Positions 11,183-19,571 of a stretch of DNA of 64,000 nt are shown here, one piece after another. Position numbers and translations under genes: made by a program. Within the stretch, counting starts at the first letter, position 1. Every line of letters starts with the position of its first letter. The stretch is from JAEULH01 sp963746275. Lineage in GTDB: Bacteria; Pseudomonadota; Alphaproteobacteria; Rhodospirillales; Defluviicoccaceae. The notes under the pieces are model-generated. The model was not told the origin of the DNA, ran no database searches, and saw only the letters and a list, made by a program, of their open reading frames with translations. The stretch covers positions 62,001 through 126,000 of the forward strand of contig CAVVAX010000025.1 of the NCBI GenBank assembly GCA_963746275.1, in the 5' to 3' direction.

Positions 11183-11914
11183 CTAAGTCCGCTCGTCGAT
11201 CTGGCGCGAGAGGATCGCCAGGAACTCGCCGGCAAAGCCGTTGAGCCGGCCGGAGTAGCGGTCGAGGTCGCGCGAGAGCTTGTTGTAGGCCAGCACCGCC
11301 GGGATCGCCGCCAGCAGGCCGAGCGCGGTGGCGAACAGCGCTTCGGCAATGCCCGGAGCGACCACGGCAAGGCTGGTGTTCTTGGTTGCGCCGATGGCCT
11401 CGAAGCTGTTCATGATGCCCCAGACGGTGCCAAACAGGCCGATGAACGGCGCGGTCGAGCCGGTCGAGGCGAGAAAGGTCATGTACCGCTCAATGCGGTC
11501 CAGCTCGCGGTTGGCGGTCACCTGCATTACCCGCTCGATGCGGTCCTGGACGCCCTCGCTGAACGACCGGTCGCCATTGGTGCCGCGCCCGGCGCCCCGC
11601 CGCCATTCCCGCATGGCGGCCACAAACAGCGCCGACATGGGATCCTGCGGCCGGCTGGAGATGCGGTCGTAGAGCTCGTCGATCGCCCCGCCCGACCAAA
11701 AGGCCTGCTCGAAATGGTCGGCGCGGCCGTTCAGCCGGCGCAGGCTGACCACCTTTTCGAAGATGATCGCCCAGCACCAGATCGAGGCCGCGAGCAGCAG
11801 CAGGATCACCGACTTGACCACCCAGTCGGCGTTCCAGAACAACATCAGCATCGACAGGTCGTGCGGCGCGGCCGTGCCTGCCAGGCTGACCGCATCGATC
11901 ACATTGCCTTCCAT
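11183..11914 (-). CDS. tolQ: Proton channel subunit TolQ (MotA/TolQ/ExbB family)
   Basis: Three-helix inner-membrane channel subunit. Helices are near residues 32-50 (VKSVILLLLAASIWCWAIIF), 155-175 and 185-205. The conserved core GLFGTVWGIMNSFEAIG and VAPGIAEALFATALGLLAAIPAV is intact. Length is 243. Its start overlaps the ybgC stop by 16 bp, giving translational coupling. TolQRAB-Pal-CpoB is complete in this window. Confidence 0.96.
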   Translation of the reverse strand: MEGNVIDAVSLAGTAAPHDLSMLMLFWNADWVVKSVILLLLAASIWCWAIIFEKVVSLRRLNGRADHFEQAFWSGGAIDELYDRISSRPQDPMSALFVAAMREWRRGAGRGTNGDRSFSEGVQDRIERVMQVTANRELDRIERYMTFLASTGSTAPFIGLFGTVWGIMNSFEAIGATKNTSLAVVAPGIAEALFATALGLLAAIPAVLAYNKLSRDLDRYSGRLNGFAGEFLAILSRQIDERT

Positions 11915-12366
11915 TCCTCGGCAGATCCTTCGGTTGTGCAGAGTTCCTCGAGTGCGCGACGAACCTCGTCGGGGAGCCGCGCGGGCCGCCCATTCGGCTC
12001 GATGCAGGCCAGCGTCGTCGCTACCTCAACCAGCAGCTGATCGTCGCGCAGGATGCGCTGGCGCCCGTCGATGGAGGCGCCGGCCACCTTCATGACCCGG
12101 GTGCGCACCTCCAGCGCATCGTCGAGCCGCGCCGGGAAGCGGAAGTCGACCGTGCAGCGGCGCAACGCGAACAGGACGTTATGGCGGTCAAGCAGACGTC
12201 CATGGCTGAAGCCCAAGGAGCGCATCATCTCTGTGCGCGCCCGCTCGGCGAGCCGGAGGTAGCTCGTGTGGTAGACGACGCCGCCGGCATCGGTGTCTTC
12301 ATAATAGACGCGTGCGGCAAGGATGTGGACGCCATTGCGGCAGCGCCCCATCGGGGGCTCAATCAT
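11899..12366 (-). CDS. ybgC: Tol-Pal associated acyl-CoA thioesterase YbgC
   Basis: Hot-dog fold thioesterase that hydrolyses acyl-CoA or acyl-ACP and is usually first in the tol operon. The signature YYEDTDAGGVVYHTSYL holds the catalytic Asp and the YxxYL-type helix, followed by FARERARTEM-like LRLAERARTEMMRSLGF. Two starts are possible: the ATG at 12366, overlapping the ruvB stop by a few bases, or the ATG at 12351. The product is 150-155 residues, as expected. The gene joins the ruv and tol sets into one transcription block. Confidence 0.92.
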   Translation of the reverse strand: MIEPPMGRCRNGVHILAARVYYEDTDAGGVVYHTSYLRLAERARTEMMRSLGFSHGRLLDRHNVLFALRRCTVDFRFPARLDDALEVRTRVMKVAGASIDGRQRILRDDQLLVEVATTLACIEPNGRPARLPDEVRRALEELCTTEGSAEEWKAM

Positions 12367-13426
12367 CGCCGGCCCCGCCGAGCAGATCGAGCTGGCCCGG
12401 CATCGCCGCCGGCGGCAGCCCGAGACAGCGGTAGCCCTCCGGCGCCAGCGCCCGCCCGCGCGGCGTGCGCATGACGAAGCCCCGCTGCAGCAGGTACGGC
12501 TCGATGACGTCCTCAATGGTGTCGCGCTGCTCGGACAGCGCCGCCGCCAGCGTATCGGCGCCGACCGGCCCGCCACGGTAGGTCTCGGCGATGCAACGGA
12601 GATAGCGCCGGTCCATGGCGTCGAGCCCGTGGCCGTCGACCTCGAGCCGCGTCAAAGCGGCATCGGCCGCCGTCCGGTCGATGCTGGCGAGGCTCGCCAC
12701 GCTGGCGAAGTCGCGCACGCGGCGCAGCAGGCGCACGGCGATCCGCGGCGTGCCCCGCGACCGGCGGGCGATCTCGAGCGCACCGTCGGGATCGAGCGGC
12801 ATCGTCAGGATGCGGGCGGCGCGCCGCACGATCCGGACCAGATCCTCGGTGCCGTAGAACTGCAAGTGCAGCGGGATGCCAAAGCGCTCGCGCAATGGCT
12901 TGGTGATCAGGCCGGTCCGGGTGGTCGCGCCGACGAGGGTGAACGGCGGCAGGTCGATTCGGATGGACCGCGCCGCCGGCCCCTCGCCGATCATCAGATC
13001 CAGTTTCCGATCCTCCATCGCCGGATAAAGGATCTCCTCCACCGCCGCAGGCAGCCGGTGGATTTCGTCGATAAAGAGAACGTCGCGGGGCTGCAGGTTG
13101 GTGAGGATGGCGGCGAGATCGCCGGGCCTGGCGATCACCGGCCCGGAGGTGGCGCGAAAGCCGACGCCGAGCTCGCGGGCGATGATCTGCGCCAGCGTCG
13201 TCTTGCCGAGCCCGGGCGGCCCGTACAGCAGCACGTGGTCCAGCGGCTCGCCGCGGCCGTCGGCGGCGGCGACGAAGACGCGGAGGTTGTCGCAGATCGC
13301 GCGCTGGCCGATGAAGGCATCGAGGCTCGTCGGCCGCAACCCGGCGTCGGCATCGTCGTCCTCGCCGGCAGCGGCGCCAACCACACGGTCCTCTGGCGCC
13401 GGCGCGTTCGCGGGCGGCATGGTCAT
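12359..13426 (-). CDS. ruvB: Holliday junction branch-migration helicase RuvB
   Basis: AAA+ motor of the RuvABC resolvasome. The start at 13426 (MTMPPANAP) overlaps the restored ruvA stop by ATGA. After an acidic N-terminal stretch come LRPTSLDAFIGQ, Walker A GPPGLGKTTLAQII, Walker B VLFIDEIHRL, sensor 1 VGATTRTGLI, RFGIPLHLQFY and the winged-helix domain ending in LGGAGDD. At 355 residues it is near the usual 345. Because of an indel in ruvA the two genes read through in one frame as given. Confidence 0.95.
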   Translation of the reverse strand: MTMPPANAPAPEDRVVGAAAGEDDDADAGLRPTSLDAFIGQRAICDNLRVFVAAADGRGEPLDHVLLYGPPGLGKTTLAQIIARELGVGFRATSGPVIARPGDLAAILTNLQPRDVLFIDEIHRLPAAVEEILYPAMEDRKLDLMIGEGPAARSIRIDLPPFTLVGATTRTGLITKPLRERFGIPLHLQFYGTEDLVRIVRRAARILTMPLDPDGALEIARRSRGTPRIAVRLLRRVRDFASVASLASIDRTAADAALTRLEVDGHGLDAMDRRYLRCIAETYRGGPVGADTLAAALSEQRDTIEDVIEPYLLQRGFVMRTPRGRALAPEGYRCLGLPPAAMPGQLDLLGGAGDD

Positions 13427-14041
13427 GCCGGCTGTTCCTTCGGCGCGAGGGCGGCCAGGCTCGCGCTGATGAGCTCTTCGAGGCTCGCCTCGCCGCTCCA
13501 TGGCCCCGCTCGCCGCGCTCACCGCATCCAGCGCCTCGCCGGGGCCGAAGCCGAGGTTGACGAGGGCCGAGACGGCCTCGCCCATGGGCACGGCCGCGCC
13601 CTCACCAGCAATGGCGCGGCCAAGGATCGTGCCCCTCGGCACGGCAACCGCGGCGTCGCGCAGCTCGGCGACGATCCGGGTCGCGAGCTTGGTGCCGACG
13701 CCAGGCGCGCGGGTGATCATCGCCCGGTCGCCGGACGCGATGGCGCCGGCCAATGCCTCCGCCGGAACGGCGGAGAGAATGGCCATGGCCGCACGCGCGC
13801 CGACGCCCTGCACCGTGATCAGCCGGCGGAACCAGTCGCGCTCATGCGCATCGGCGAAGCCGAAGAGCGAGATGGCGTCCTCGCGGACCTGGGTTTCGAT
13901 CAAGAGGCTCGCCGGCTCGCCGGACGCAAGCCCCGCCAGGGTGCGCTGCGAGCAGGCGACGAGGTAGCCGACGCCGCGCACGTCGATGACGGCGGCGCCC
14001 TCGCCGAGGCTGTCGATGATGCCGGTCAGCTTCGCGATCAT
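13423..14041 (-). CDS. ruvA: Holliday junction DNA helicase subunit RuvA (needs one frame correction)
   Basis: RuvA binds the four-way junction and loads RuvB. The ATG at 14041 overlaps the ruvC stop by ATGA. Domain I starts MIAKLTGIIDSLGEGAAVID and carries LIETQVREDAISLFGF. Domain II has the helix-hairpin-helices VQGVGARAAMAILSAV and APGVGTKLATRIVAELRD. Near 13497 one extra base breaks domain III: the frame changes from AASGAMERR to GEASLEELISASLAALAPK, which ends at 13423. The corrected protein is about 205 residues, normal length. The uncorrected frame runs into ruvB as an artificial fusion. Confidence 0.9.
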
Positions 14042-14535
14042 CGGCCGGCCCCAATCAGCCTTCGCGCTGTCTGCCGGTGATGGGCATGGCAGATGGCGAC
14101 GGCGAGCGCGTCGGCCGCATCGTCGCTGGCGAGCTCCGCGCCGGGAAGAAGAATGCCGACCATCATCTTCACCTGCTCCTTGCCGGCATGGCCGGTGCCG
14201 ACGACAGACTTTTTCACCAGGTTCGGCAAGTACTCGCTGACGGCGAGCCCGGCGCGGGCGCTGACCAGAAGTGCCGTGCCACGCGCCTGGCCCAGCCGCA
14301 GCGTCGAGGTAGCGTTGCGGTTGACGAACGTCTCCTCGATGGCCGCCTCGGTCGCGCCATAGCGGCCAATCACCGCCTCGATGCCCTCCGCCAGCCGGAC
14401 CAGGCGGAGCGCCAGCGGCTCCTTCGCGTTGGTCCGCACGACGCCGTCGCCGACGTGCCGGAGCCGGCCGTCCTCCACCTCGATGACGCCCCACCCGGTC
14501 GCGCCAAGGCCTGGATCAAGGCCGAGAAGCCGCAA
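14038..14535 (-). CDS. ruvC: Crossover junction endodeoxyribonuclease RuvC
   Basis: Dimeric resolvase that cuts Holliday junctions. It has the RNase H-like signatures LGLDPGLGATGWGVI (catalytic Asp7), EETFVNRNATSTLRLGQARG (catalytic Glu) and the C-terminal DDAADALAVAICHAH with the acidic pair. The start is a TTG at 14535, where the family usually has Met-Arg. Length 165. It opens the ruvCAB set, 59 bp after yebC. Confidence 0.94.
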   Translation of the reverse strand: MRLLGLDPGLGATGWGVIEVEDGRLRHVGDGVVRTNAKEPLALRLVRLAEGIEAVIGRYGATEAAIEETFVNRNATSTLRLGQARGTALLVSARAGLAVSEYLPNLVKKSVVGTGHAGKEQVKMMVGILLPGAELASDDAADALAVAICHAHHRQTARRLIGAGR

Positions 14536-14594
14536 CTCACCGGCCCATTCAGCCGCCGGGACGCGAAGCCGAACGAGTGTCAGGCGTCCCGCCC

Positions 14595-15338
14595 TCAGGC
14601 ACTCAGGCGCTCCATGACCTCGTCGGCGACGTCGAAGTTCGAGGCCACCCGCTGCACGTCGTCGTTGTCGTCGAGCACGTCGAGCAGCTTGAACAGCGTC
14701 GCCGCCGTCTCCTCGTCCACCGGCACGCTCGCCAGCGGCTTCCAGTCCAGCACCGCCGCCGCCGACGGCCCGAACCGCTGCTCCAGCGCATCGCGCACTG
14801 CGGAAACATCGTCCGGGGCGCAGGTGATCTCGTGGCCCTCCGCGGTCGAGACAACGTCCTCGGCGCCGGCCTCCAGCGCCGCCTCGAACATCGCGTCGGC
14901 GCCCGCCGCCTCCGACGGGAAGCGGACGACGCCGATGCGCCCGAACTGGAAGTTCACCGTCTCACCAAAGGCGCCGCCATGCTTGCTGAAGGCGGCGCGA
15001 AGCTCGCTCGCCGTGCGGTTGCGGTTGTCGGTCAGGGCCTCGACGATCAGGGCGACACCGCCGGGGCCGTAGCCCTCGTAGCGCACCTCCTCGTACTGCG
15101 AACCGCCGTCCTCGCCGGAGCCGCGCTTGATCGCGCGTTCCATCGTGTCCTTGGGCATGTTCGCGGCCTTCGCCGCGGTGATCGCCGTGCGCAGCCGGGC
15201 GTTGAACTCGGGATCGGGCAGGCCTGTGCGCGCGGCAACCGTGAGCTCGCGGATGAGCTTGGTGAACGCCTTGGCGCGCTTCGCATCCTGCGCGCCCTTG
15301 CGATACATGATGTTCTTGAACTGGGAATGGCCTGCCAT
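14595..15338 (-). CDS. yebC: YebC/PmpR family protein
   Basis: TACO1-like family, assigned either to transcription regulation or to translation of difficult (for example proline-rich) sequences. The start at 15338 gives the family hallmark MAGHSQFKNIMYRKGAQDAKRAK; an upstream in-frame Met is less likely. Other signatures are FTKLIRELTVAAR, AKAANMPKDTMERAIKRGSG and YEGYGPGGVALIVEALTDNRNRT. Length 247 is typical. It is next to ruvC as in most alphaproteobacteria. Confidence 0.94.
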   Translation of the reverse strand: MAGHSQFKNIMYRKGAQDAKRAKAFTKLIRELTVAARTGLPDPEFNARLRTAITAAKAANMPKDTMERAIKRGSGEDGGSQYEEVRYEGYGPGGVALIVEALTDNRNRTASELRAAFSKHGGAFGETVNFQFGRIGVVRFPSEAAGADAMFEAALEAGAEDVVSTAEGHEITCAPDDVSAVRDALEQRFGPSAAAVLDWKPLASVPVDEETAATLFKLLDVLDDNDDVQRVASNFDVADEVMERLSA

Positions 15339-15445
15339 GGATCGGTCGCCTGAAGGCGCGATGAAGTGGCGCTCGTCTTGCCTGTCTACCACATTTAGCC
15401 GCGCCGAAGATAGGGCTTAGCGGAACAAACCGGAACCCCAGCGGC

Positions 15446-16264
15446 TCAGGAGGTCAGCGGCCACTGCGGCACGAGGCTGCCGCCGACCCGCAAGGGTCCC
15501 ACGTGAACCGCTTTTCCGCTTGCCGGATCGGTTTCGACGTAGACCGCGCAGAGCGTCGCCGTGCCCGTAGCCGGCTCCAGCCGGCCGGTCGGCATCTTGG
15601 CGACGAAGCGGGCGATGGCCGTCTCCTTCTGCATCCCGATCACCGAATCGTAGTCGCCGCACATGCCGGCGTCGGTCATGTAGGCGGTCCCGCCGGGCAG
15701 GATCCGCGCATCGGCGGTGGGGACATGGCTGTGGGTGCCGACGACAAGGGAGACCCGGCCATCGAGGACGTGCCCCAGCGCCATCTTCTCGCTGGTCGCC
15801 TCGGCGTGTACGTCGGCGATGATGCAGTCGACCGACGATCCCAGCCGCTGGTTCTGCAGCGCTCGTTCGGCGGCGGCGAACGGATCGTCGAGCGGGTCCA
15901 TGAACAGCCGGCCCATGACCTGCAGCACCATCAGCCGCAAGCCGGAGCCGTTGGCATAGACGTGCGCCCCGATGCCGGGCGTGCCGTCCGGGTAGTTCAG
16001 CGGCCGCAACAGCCGGGTCTCGCCGCCGATGTAGGGAATGATCTCGCGCTGGTCCCACACGTGGTTGCCGGTGGTGATCACGTCGACGCCGGCATGGAAG
16101 AACTCGGCGCAGATATCGCCGGTGATGCCGAAGCCGTGGGCGGCGTTCTCGCCGTTGACCACGACAAAGTCGAGATCGAGCCGCCGGCGCAGTTCGGGAA
16201 CCAGGTTGGTGACAACCTTCCGGCCGGCCTTGCCGACCACGTCGCCGCAGTAGAGGACCTTCAC
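15446..16264 (-). CDS. TIGR00282/YmdB-type metallophosphoesterase
   Basis: Calcineurin-like phosphoesterase of the YmdB family; members hydrolyse 2',3'-cyclic nucleotides and affect RNA turnover or biofilm in Bacillus. The start is GTG at 16264, overlapping the fthC stop (GTGA). Metal-binding motifs are CGDVVGKAGR near residue 5, VVNGENAAHGFGI near 36, TTGNHVWDQ near 63, and ADVHAEATSEK and GTHSHVPTADARILPGG in the second half. Length 272. Coupling with fthC is common in alphaproteobacteria. The in vivo substrate is not known. Confidence 0.88.
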   Translation of the reverse strand: MKVLYCGDVVGKAGRKVVTNLVPELRRRLDLDFVVVNGENAAHGFGITGDICAEFFHAGVDVITTGNHVWDQREIIPYIGGETRLLRPLNYPDGTPGIGAHVYANGSGLRLMVLQVMGRLFMDPLDDPFAAAERALQNQRLGSSVDCIIADVHAEATSEKMALGHVLDGRVSLVVGTHSHVPTADARILPGGTAYMTDAGMCGDYDSVIGMQKETAIARFVAKMPTGRLEPATGTATLCAVYVETDPASGKAVHVGPLRVGGSLVPQWPLTS

Positions 16265-16857
16265 GAACGGGCCCTCGCCAGCGACTGCTCGGTCAGGAGC
16301 CAGTCCATGGGTTGATCCAGCGGCCCATGCGGCACAGCCTCGAAGCGCTGCGCGGCGTAAGCCATGCCGATGGCTGTAACGGTCCCCGCCGCGCGCAATG
16401 CCGCCAACGTCCGGTCGTAGTAGCCGACCCCCTGCCCCAGGCGCCAGCCCTTGGCATCGAAGGCGACCAGCGGGACGACAACCACGTCGGGCACGACCTC
16501 GGGCGCGGACAGGGGCGGCTGGCGCGTGTCGTGATCGCCCGGCTCGAGCTCGTCCAGCGGCGCCCACCGGCGGAAGGCGAGCGGCGCGCCGCGCGCGACG
16601 ACGACCGGCAGGGCGCAGACGTAGCCGCGCTCATGCAGGCGGGCCAGCAGCGGCCGATCGTCGATCTCGGTCGCGATCGGCCAGTAGCCGGCAATCACCG
16701 AGCCCGGCCCGGGGCCGATCTCGTCGGAACGGTCCAGCAGATGATTTGCGGCCGCGGCGGCAGCGATGGGACCCTCTTTCTGGTCGGCGACCAGGCGCAT
16801 CTTGCGCGCCCGGACGCGCAAGGCCTGCTTTTCCTCGTCGAGGGTCGCCATCATCAA
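16261..16857 (-). CDS. fthC: 5-formyltetrahydrofolate cyclo-ligase
   Basis: Converts 5-formyl-THF to 5,10-methenyl-THF with ATP. The N-terminal EKQALRVRARKMRL matches the family RKxxRxxxR pattern. The ATP/folate region is near residue 135 onwards: VVVPLVAFDAKGWRLGQGVGYYDRTLA. The C terminus reads IGMAYAAQRFEAVPHGPLDQPMDWLLTE. Length 198. It follows zapA and the probable 6S RNA, the classic zapA-ssrS-fthC order. Confidence 0.93.
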   Translation of the reverse strand: MMMATLDEEKQALRVRARKMRLVADQKEGPIAAAAAANHLLDRSDEIGPGPGSVIAGYWPIATEIDDRPLLARLHERGYVCALPVVVARGAPLAFRRWAPLDELEPGDHDTRQPPLSAPEVVPDVVVVPLVAFDAKGWRLGQGVGYYDRTLAALRAAGTVTAIGMAYAAQRFEAVPHGPLDQPMDWLLTEQSLARARS

Positions 16858-16860
16858 GGG

Positions 16861-17035
16861 CTCGCGTTACCGGGATGGGAGCGGCCGAGGTCGCTCGGGA
16901 AGGGTGGCGGAGCCACAGAAGCCGTCGGTCGTGCGATCCTCTCCGGCCTGCGACTGCAGGTGGGCGCCGTATCCCGAACCCGCGGGTCCGGAAGGCACAG
17001 CTCCCATGTGGATCACTGTTGGCCCGAGGGATATT
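16861..17035 (-). ncRNA. ssrS: Probable 6S RNA between zapA and fthC
   Basis: The gap between zapA and fthC is where 6S RNA usually sits in proteobacteria, and the minus strand here folds into a long hairpin. The outer arms GCTCCCAT (17000-17007) and ATGGGAGC (16875-16882) pair perfectly. CCCGAG (17023-17028) can pair with CTCG and CGGG at 16861-16874. Inside lie the local hairpins CCGGACCCGCGGGTTCGG, CCTGC-AGTC-GCAGG and GTGGC-TCC-GCCAC. No open frame of note is present. 6S RNA binds RNA polymerase-sigma70. Assignment rests on position and fold; ends are approximate. Confidence 0.6.
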
Positions 17036-17075
17036 AAGAACCTAACGAACCCCGCAGCCGCCGCCACCTCCCAAT

Positions 17076-17438
17076 CTAGGCGGACTTCAGCCTTTCGGCA
17101 ATCTCCTCGATCCTCTGGGCGAGGCCGTTGATCATCTCCGCCAGCTCAGCCTCGGTGAGGCCGCTGGCCGTGACCGCGGCGCCGGCCGAAGCCCCATCCG
17201 CCACGACGCCGCTGCGGGTCAGCTTGTCGAGCTTGTTGCGCGCCTCGACCAGCTCGTCGGCCACGAGCAGCCCGGCCAGCAGCAACAGCCGTGACTCGCC
17301 TACCGGGCCCACGCTTTCGGCCAGTGCCGTGACCCGGCTGTTGAGCACGTCGGCGAGGTAGGCGACATGGGCTTCCTGGCCATCATCGCAGGCGATGTCG
17401 TAAGGCCGGCCGTTGAGGGAAACCGAGACCAGCCCCAT
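17076..17438 (-). CDS. zapA: Cell division protein ZapA
   Basis: FtsZ-ring stabiliser. The start MGLVSVSLNGRPYDIACDDG at 17438 gives 120 residues. The N-terminal globular domain continues EAHVAYLADVLNSRVTALAE, and LLLLAGLLVADELVEARNKL leads into a C-terminal coiled coil ending in NGLAQRIEEIAERLK. An Ala/Gly/Ser insert near residues 78-90 separates the two. It lies 2 bp after the small coiled-coil gene and upstream of the probable 6S RNA. Confidence 0.88.
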   Translation of the reverse strand: MGLVSVSLNGRPYDIACDDGQEAHVAYLADVLNSRVTALAESVGPVGESRLLLLAGLLVADELVEARNKLDKLTRSGVVADGASAGAAVTASGLTEAELAEMINGLAQRIEEIAERLKSA

Positions 17439-17440
17439 GG

Positions 17441-17641
17441 CTAGCCGCCGAGGACCAGGCGCAGGCGCGTGATCGCCCTGTCCAGTCCCTGCGCCAGCGT
17501 CTCGTTGGTCCGCTGCAGGGCGACGTTGTCGCTCTTGATCCGCTCGGCCCGGCGGCTGTGGAACGTGCTCCGCTGGAGAGCTGCCGTTTCCAGATCCACG
17601 CACGCGTTGGCCAGCCTCGTGATCGCCTGTTCCAGGTCCAT
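17441..17641 (-). CDS. Small coiled-coil protein upstream of zapA (DUF4164-like)
   Basis: 66-residue protein starting MDLEQAITRLANACVDLE at 17641 and ending TRLRLVLGG. It is almost entirely predicted coiled coil (LETAALQRSTFHSRRAER, NVALQRTNETLAQGLDRAI). Small proteins of this type precede zapA in many alphaproteobacteria and may be division-ring partners, analogous to ZapB. The stop is 2 bp from the zapA start. The family name is a tentative match from position and character. Confidence 0.7.
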   Translation of the reverse strand: MDLEQAITRLANACVDLETAALQRSTFHSRRAERIKSDNVALQRTNETLAQGLDRAITRLRLVLGG

Positions 17642-17955
17642 CGCTTCCCCCGCGCCGCCAGGACGCTCGGGCGCAAACGTGACATCCTCGCTCAAGGATA
17701 GGCGCCGCTTCCGCGGCCCGTCAACGGCCCGACCCTGGCTTAACAACGGCTTGACGGCGGCCCCGCAGCGCCCGTGGGCTGCGGAAAAAGCCGTTGACGC
17801 CGCCAACCATTCGGGAGATTGTGCCGGCCATATAACACCGGGCGAATAAGACTTTACGGCGCTCTGGGAGCATCGCGCTCCCGCTCGGCTGGCAGCGACC
17901 AAACAACAATCACCAGGCGCTCCAGACTCACACGGAAATCCTAAGGAGGTACGGA
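17642..17955. promoter_or_regulatory. Divergent intergenic region upstream of gap
   Basis: 314-bp region between the divergent zapA block and gap. It must hold promoters for both directions. A strong ribosome-binding site AAGGAGG (17943-17949) lies 6 bp before the gap ATG. TTGACG (17794-17799) and TATAAC (17831-17836) are present but spaced too widely to be one promoter, so no promoter is called. Confidence 0.4.
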
Positions 17956-18960
17956 ATGGCGGTTCGGGTTGGGATTAACGGGTTCGGCCGCATCGGCCGG
18001 CTGGCGATGCGGGCGGCGATGGAGGCACGGCGCAACGACGTCGAGTTCGTCGCGGTGAACGACCTCGGTGCGGTCGATGTCAACGCCCACCTGCTCAAGT
18101 ACGACTCGGTGCACGGCACCTATCCGGGCGAGGTGAAGTCGGACGCCGACAGCATCACCGTCGACGGGAAGAAGATCAAGGTTCTGCAAGAGCGCGATCC
18201 CACCAAGCTGCCGTGGGGCGATCTCGGCGTCGACGTCGTCTTCGAGTGCACCGGCATCTTCAGCGACCGCGACAAGGCCGCCGTCCACCTCGGCAGCGGC
18301 GCCCCGCGCGTCCTCGTCTCCGCGCCATCGAAGGGCGCCGACGCCACCGTCGTCTACGGCGTCAACCATAACGTGCTGAGCAAGGAGCAGAAGGTCGTCT
18401 CCAACGCCTCCTGCACCACCAACTGCCTTGCCCCGCCGGTCTACGTCATCGACAAGCTGGTCGGTCTCGAGAGCGGCTACATGACGACCATCCACGCCTA
18501 CACCGGCGACCAACGGATCGTCGACACGCTGCACAAGGACTTGCGCCGGGCCCGCGCCGCTGCGCTGTCGATGATCCCGACGACCACCGGCGCCGCCCGC
18601 GCCGTTGGCCTGGTCCTGCCGCACCTCGCCGGCAAGCTCGACGGCTCGGCGATCCGCGTGCCGACGCCGAATGTGTCGGTCGTGGACCTCGTCTTCATCG
18701 CCAAGAAGTCCACCACGGTCGCCGAGATCAACGATGCCATCCAGGAAGCCGCCGACGGCGAGCTGAAGGGCATCATGGGCTGCAACAAGGCGCCGCTGGT
18801 GTCCATCGACTTCAACCACGACCCACGCAGCTCGATCTTCGACGCGAGCCAGACGCAGGTCGTGGACGGCAAGCTGGTACGCATCCTCGCCTGGTACGAC
18901 AACGAGTGGGGCTTCTCCAACCGGATGTCGGATACGGCGAACGCCTGGGTCGCGGCATAA
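17956..18960 (+). CDS. gap: Type I glyceraldehyde-3-phosphate dehydrogenase
   Basis: Glycolytic/gluconeogenic GAPDH. The 334-residue protein has the NAD site INGFGRIGRLAMRAA, the catalytic cysteine in SNASCTTNCLAPP near residue 155, IHAYTGDQR, the KAVGLVLP-like region ARAVGLVLPHLAGKLDG and WYDNEWGFSNRM at the C terminus. A very strong SD and a strong terminator hairpin frame it as a highly expressed gene. Unlike the usual gap-pgk-fba order, no phosphoglycerate kinase follows. Confidence 0.97.
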   Translation: MAVRVGINGFGRIGRLAMRAAMEARRNDVEFVAVNDLGAVDVNAHLLKYDSVHGTYPGEVKSDADSITVDGKKIKVLQERDPTKLPWGDLGVDVVFECTGIFSDRDKAAVHLGSGAPRVLVSAPSKGADATVVYGVNHNVLSKEQKVVSNASCTTNCLAPPVYVIDKLVGLESGYMTTIHAYTGDQRIVDTLHKDLRRARAAALSMIPTTTGAARAVGLVLPHLAGKLDGSAIRVPTPNVSVVDLVFIAKKSTTVAEINDAIQEAADGELKGIMGCNKAPLVSIDFNHDPRSSIFDASQTQVVDGKLVRILAWYDNEWGFSNRMSDTANAWVAA

Positions 18961-18988
18961 GCCGCCTCACCTTTCGCTTCGACGCTTC

Positions 18989-19016
18989 GGGGCGGGACCT
19001 CAGTGGGTCCCGCCCC
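18989..19016 (+). terminator. GC-rich hairpin downstream of gap
   Basis: Perfect 11-bp stem (18989-18999 with 19006-19016; arm GGGGCGGGACC) with a 6-nt loop, 29 bp after the gap stop. The downstream T-tract is weak, so termination may be partial; some read-through into the following genes is likely. Confidence 0.7.
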
Positions 19017-19512
19017 TTGCCGTTTGAGGCCATGCCAGCCGAGCGGCCGCCGCCCGCATCATCATGCTCCCGCCATCGTCGTCTACAGCCTCCGCGACGC
19101 CCGCGGCGCGGCCGCGGCCACTGCCGCCGCGGCTCTCGATCTGCCGGTTAGCCTGCGCGTGCCTGCCGACATCGCTGCCGGGCTCGGTGCCGACGTCATC
19201 GGCAGCCTCTTCGCTTCGCTCCGCGCCGAGTTTCCGCAAGCCCGCGTCATTGCCGCGGTCGACTGCGCCGACGCCCCCGGCCTCGCCCTTGCCCTGCTCC
19301 GCCGCGGCATCGACCGGGTGCGCGTCGAAGGCCCCGACGAGATGCGCCGGCGCCTCGCCGACATCGCCGCGCAGAGCGGCGCCGCGCTCAACGACGAGGC
19401 GGGCGTAACGAGCGAGGCGCTCGATCTCCTCACCGTCGATGACCCTCAGGCGGCCTGCGAGGCGTGGCTGAAGGCCTTCAAAAACGGCGCCGCAAAGCCC
19501 AATTGCCAATAA
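19003..19512 (+). CDS. Unknown protein between gap and fba
   Basis: Open frame with protein-like composition from about 19070 on: PAIVVYSLRDARGAAA, LPVSLRVPADIAAGLGADVIG, AEFPQARVIAAVDCADAPG, RRGIDRVRVEGPDEMRRRLADIA. The alternating helix/strand pattern suggests a small alpha/beta domain, but I do not recognise the family. The frame's GTG at 19003 lies inside the gap terminator and is unlikely. An ATG at 19032 is one base out of frame and may be the real start if another indel is present. It sits where pgk would be expected but has no pgk features. Confidence 0.5.
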   Translation: MGPAPCRLRPCQPSGRRPHHHAPAIVVYSLRDARGAAAATAAAALDLPVSLRVPADIAAGLGADVIGSLFASLRAEFPQARVIAAVDCADAPGLALALLRRGIDRVRVEGPDEMRRRLADIAAQSGAALNDEAGVTSEALDLLTVDDPQAACEAWLKAFKNGAAKPNCQ

Positions 19513-19571
19513 TGGACCGCTCGTGTATTCCAGCGCGCGAGTGCCTTTTCACAGATCTGGGAGAGTGTGAC

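Noticed and set aside
12359..14494. Apparent RuvA-RuvB fusion of 711 codons
   Set aside because: Created by an extra base near 13497; the restored ruvA ends at 13423 and overlaps ruvB by ATGA.
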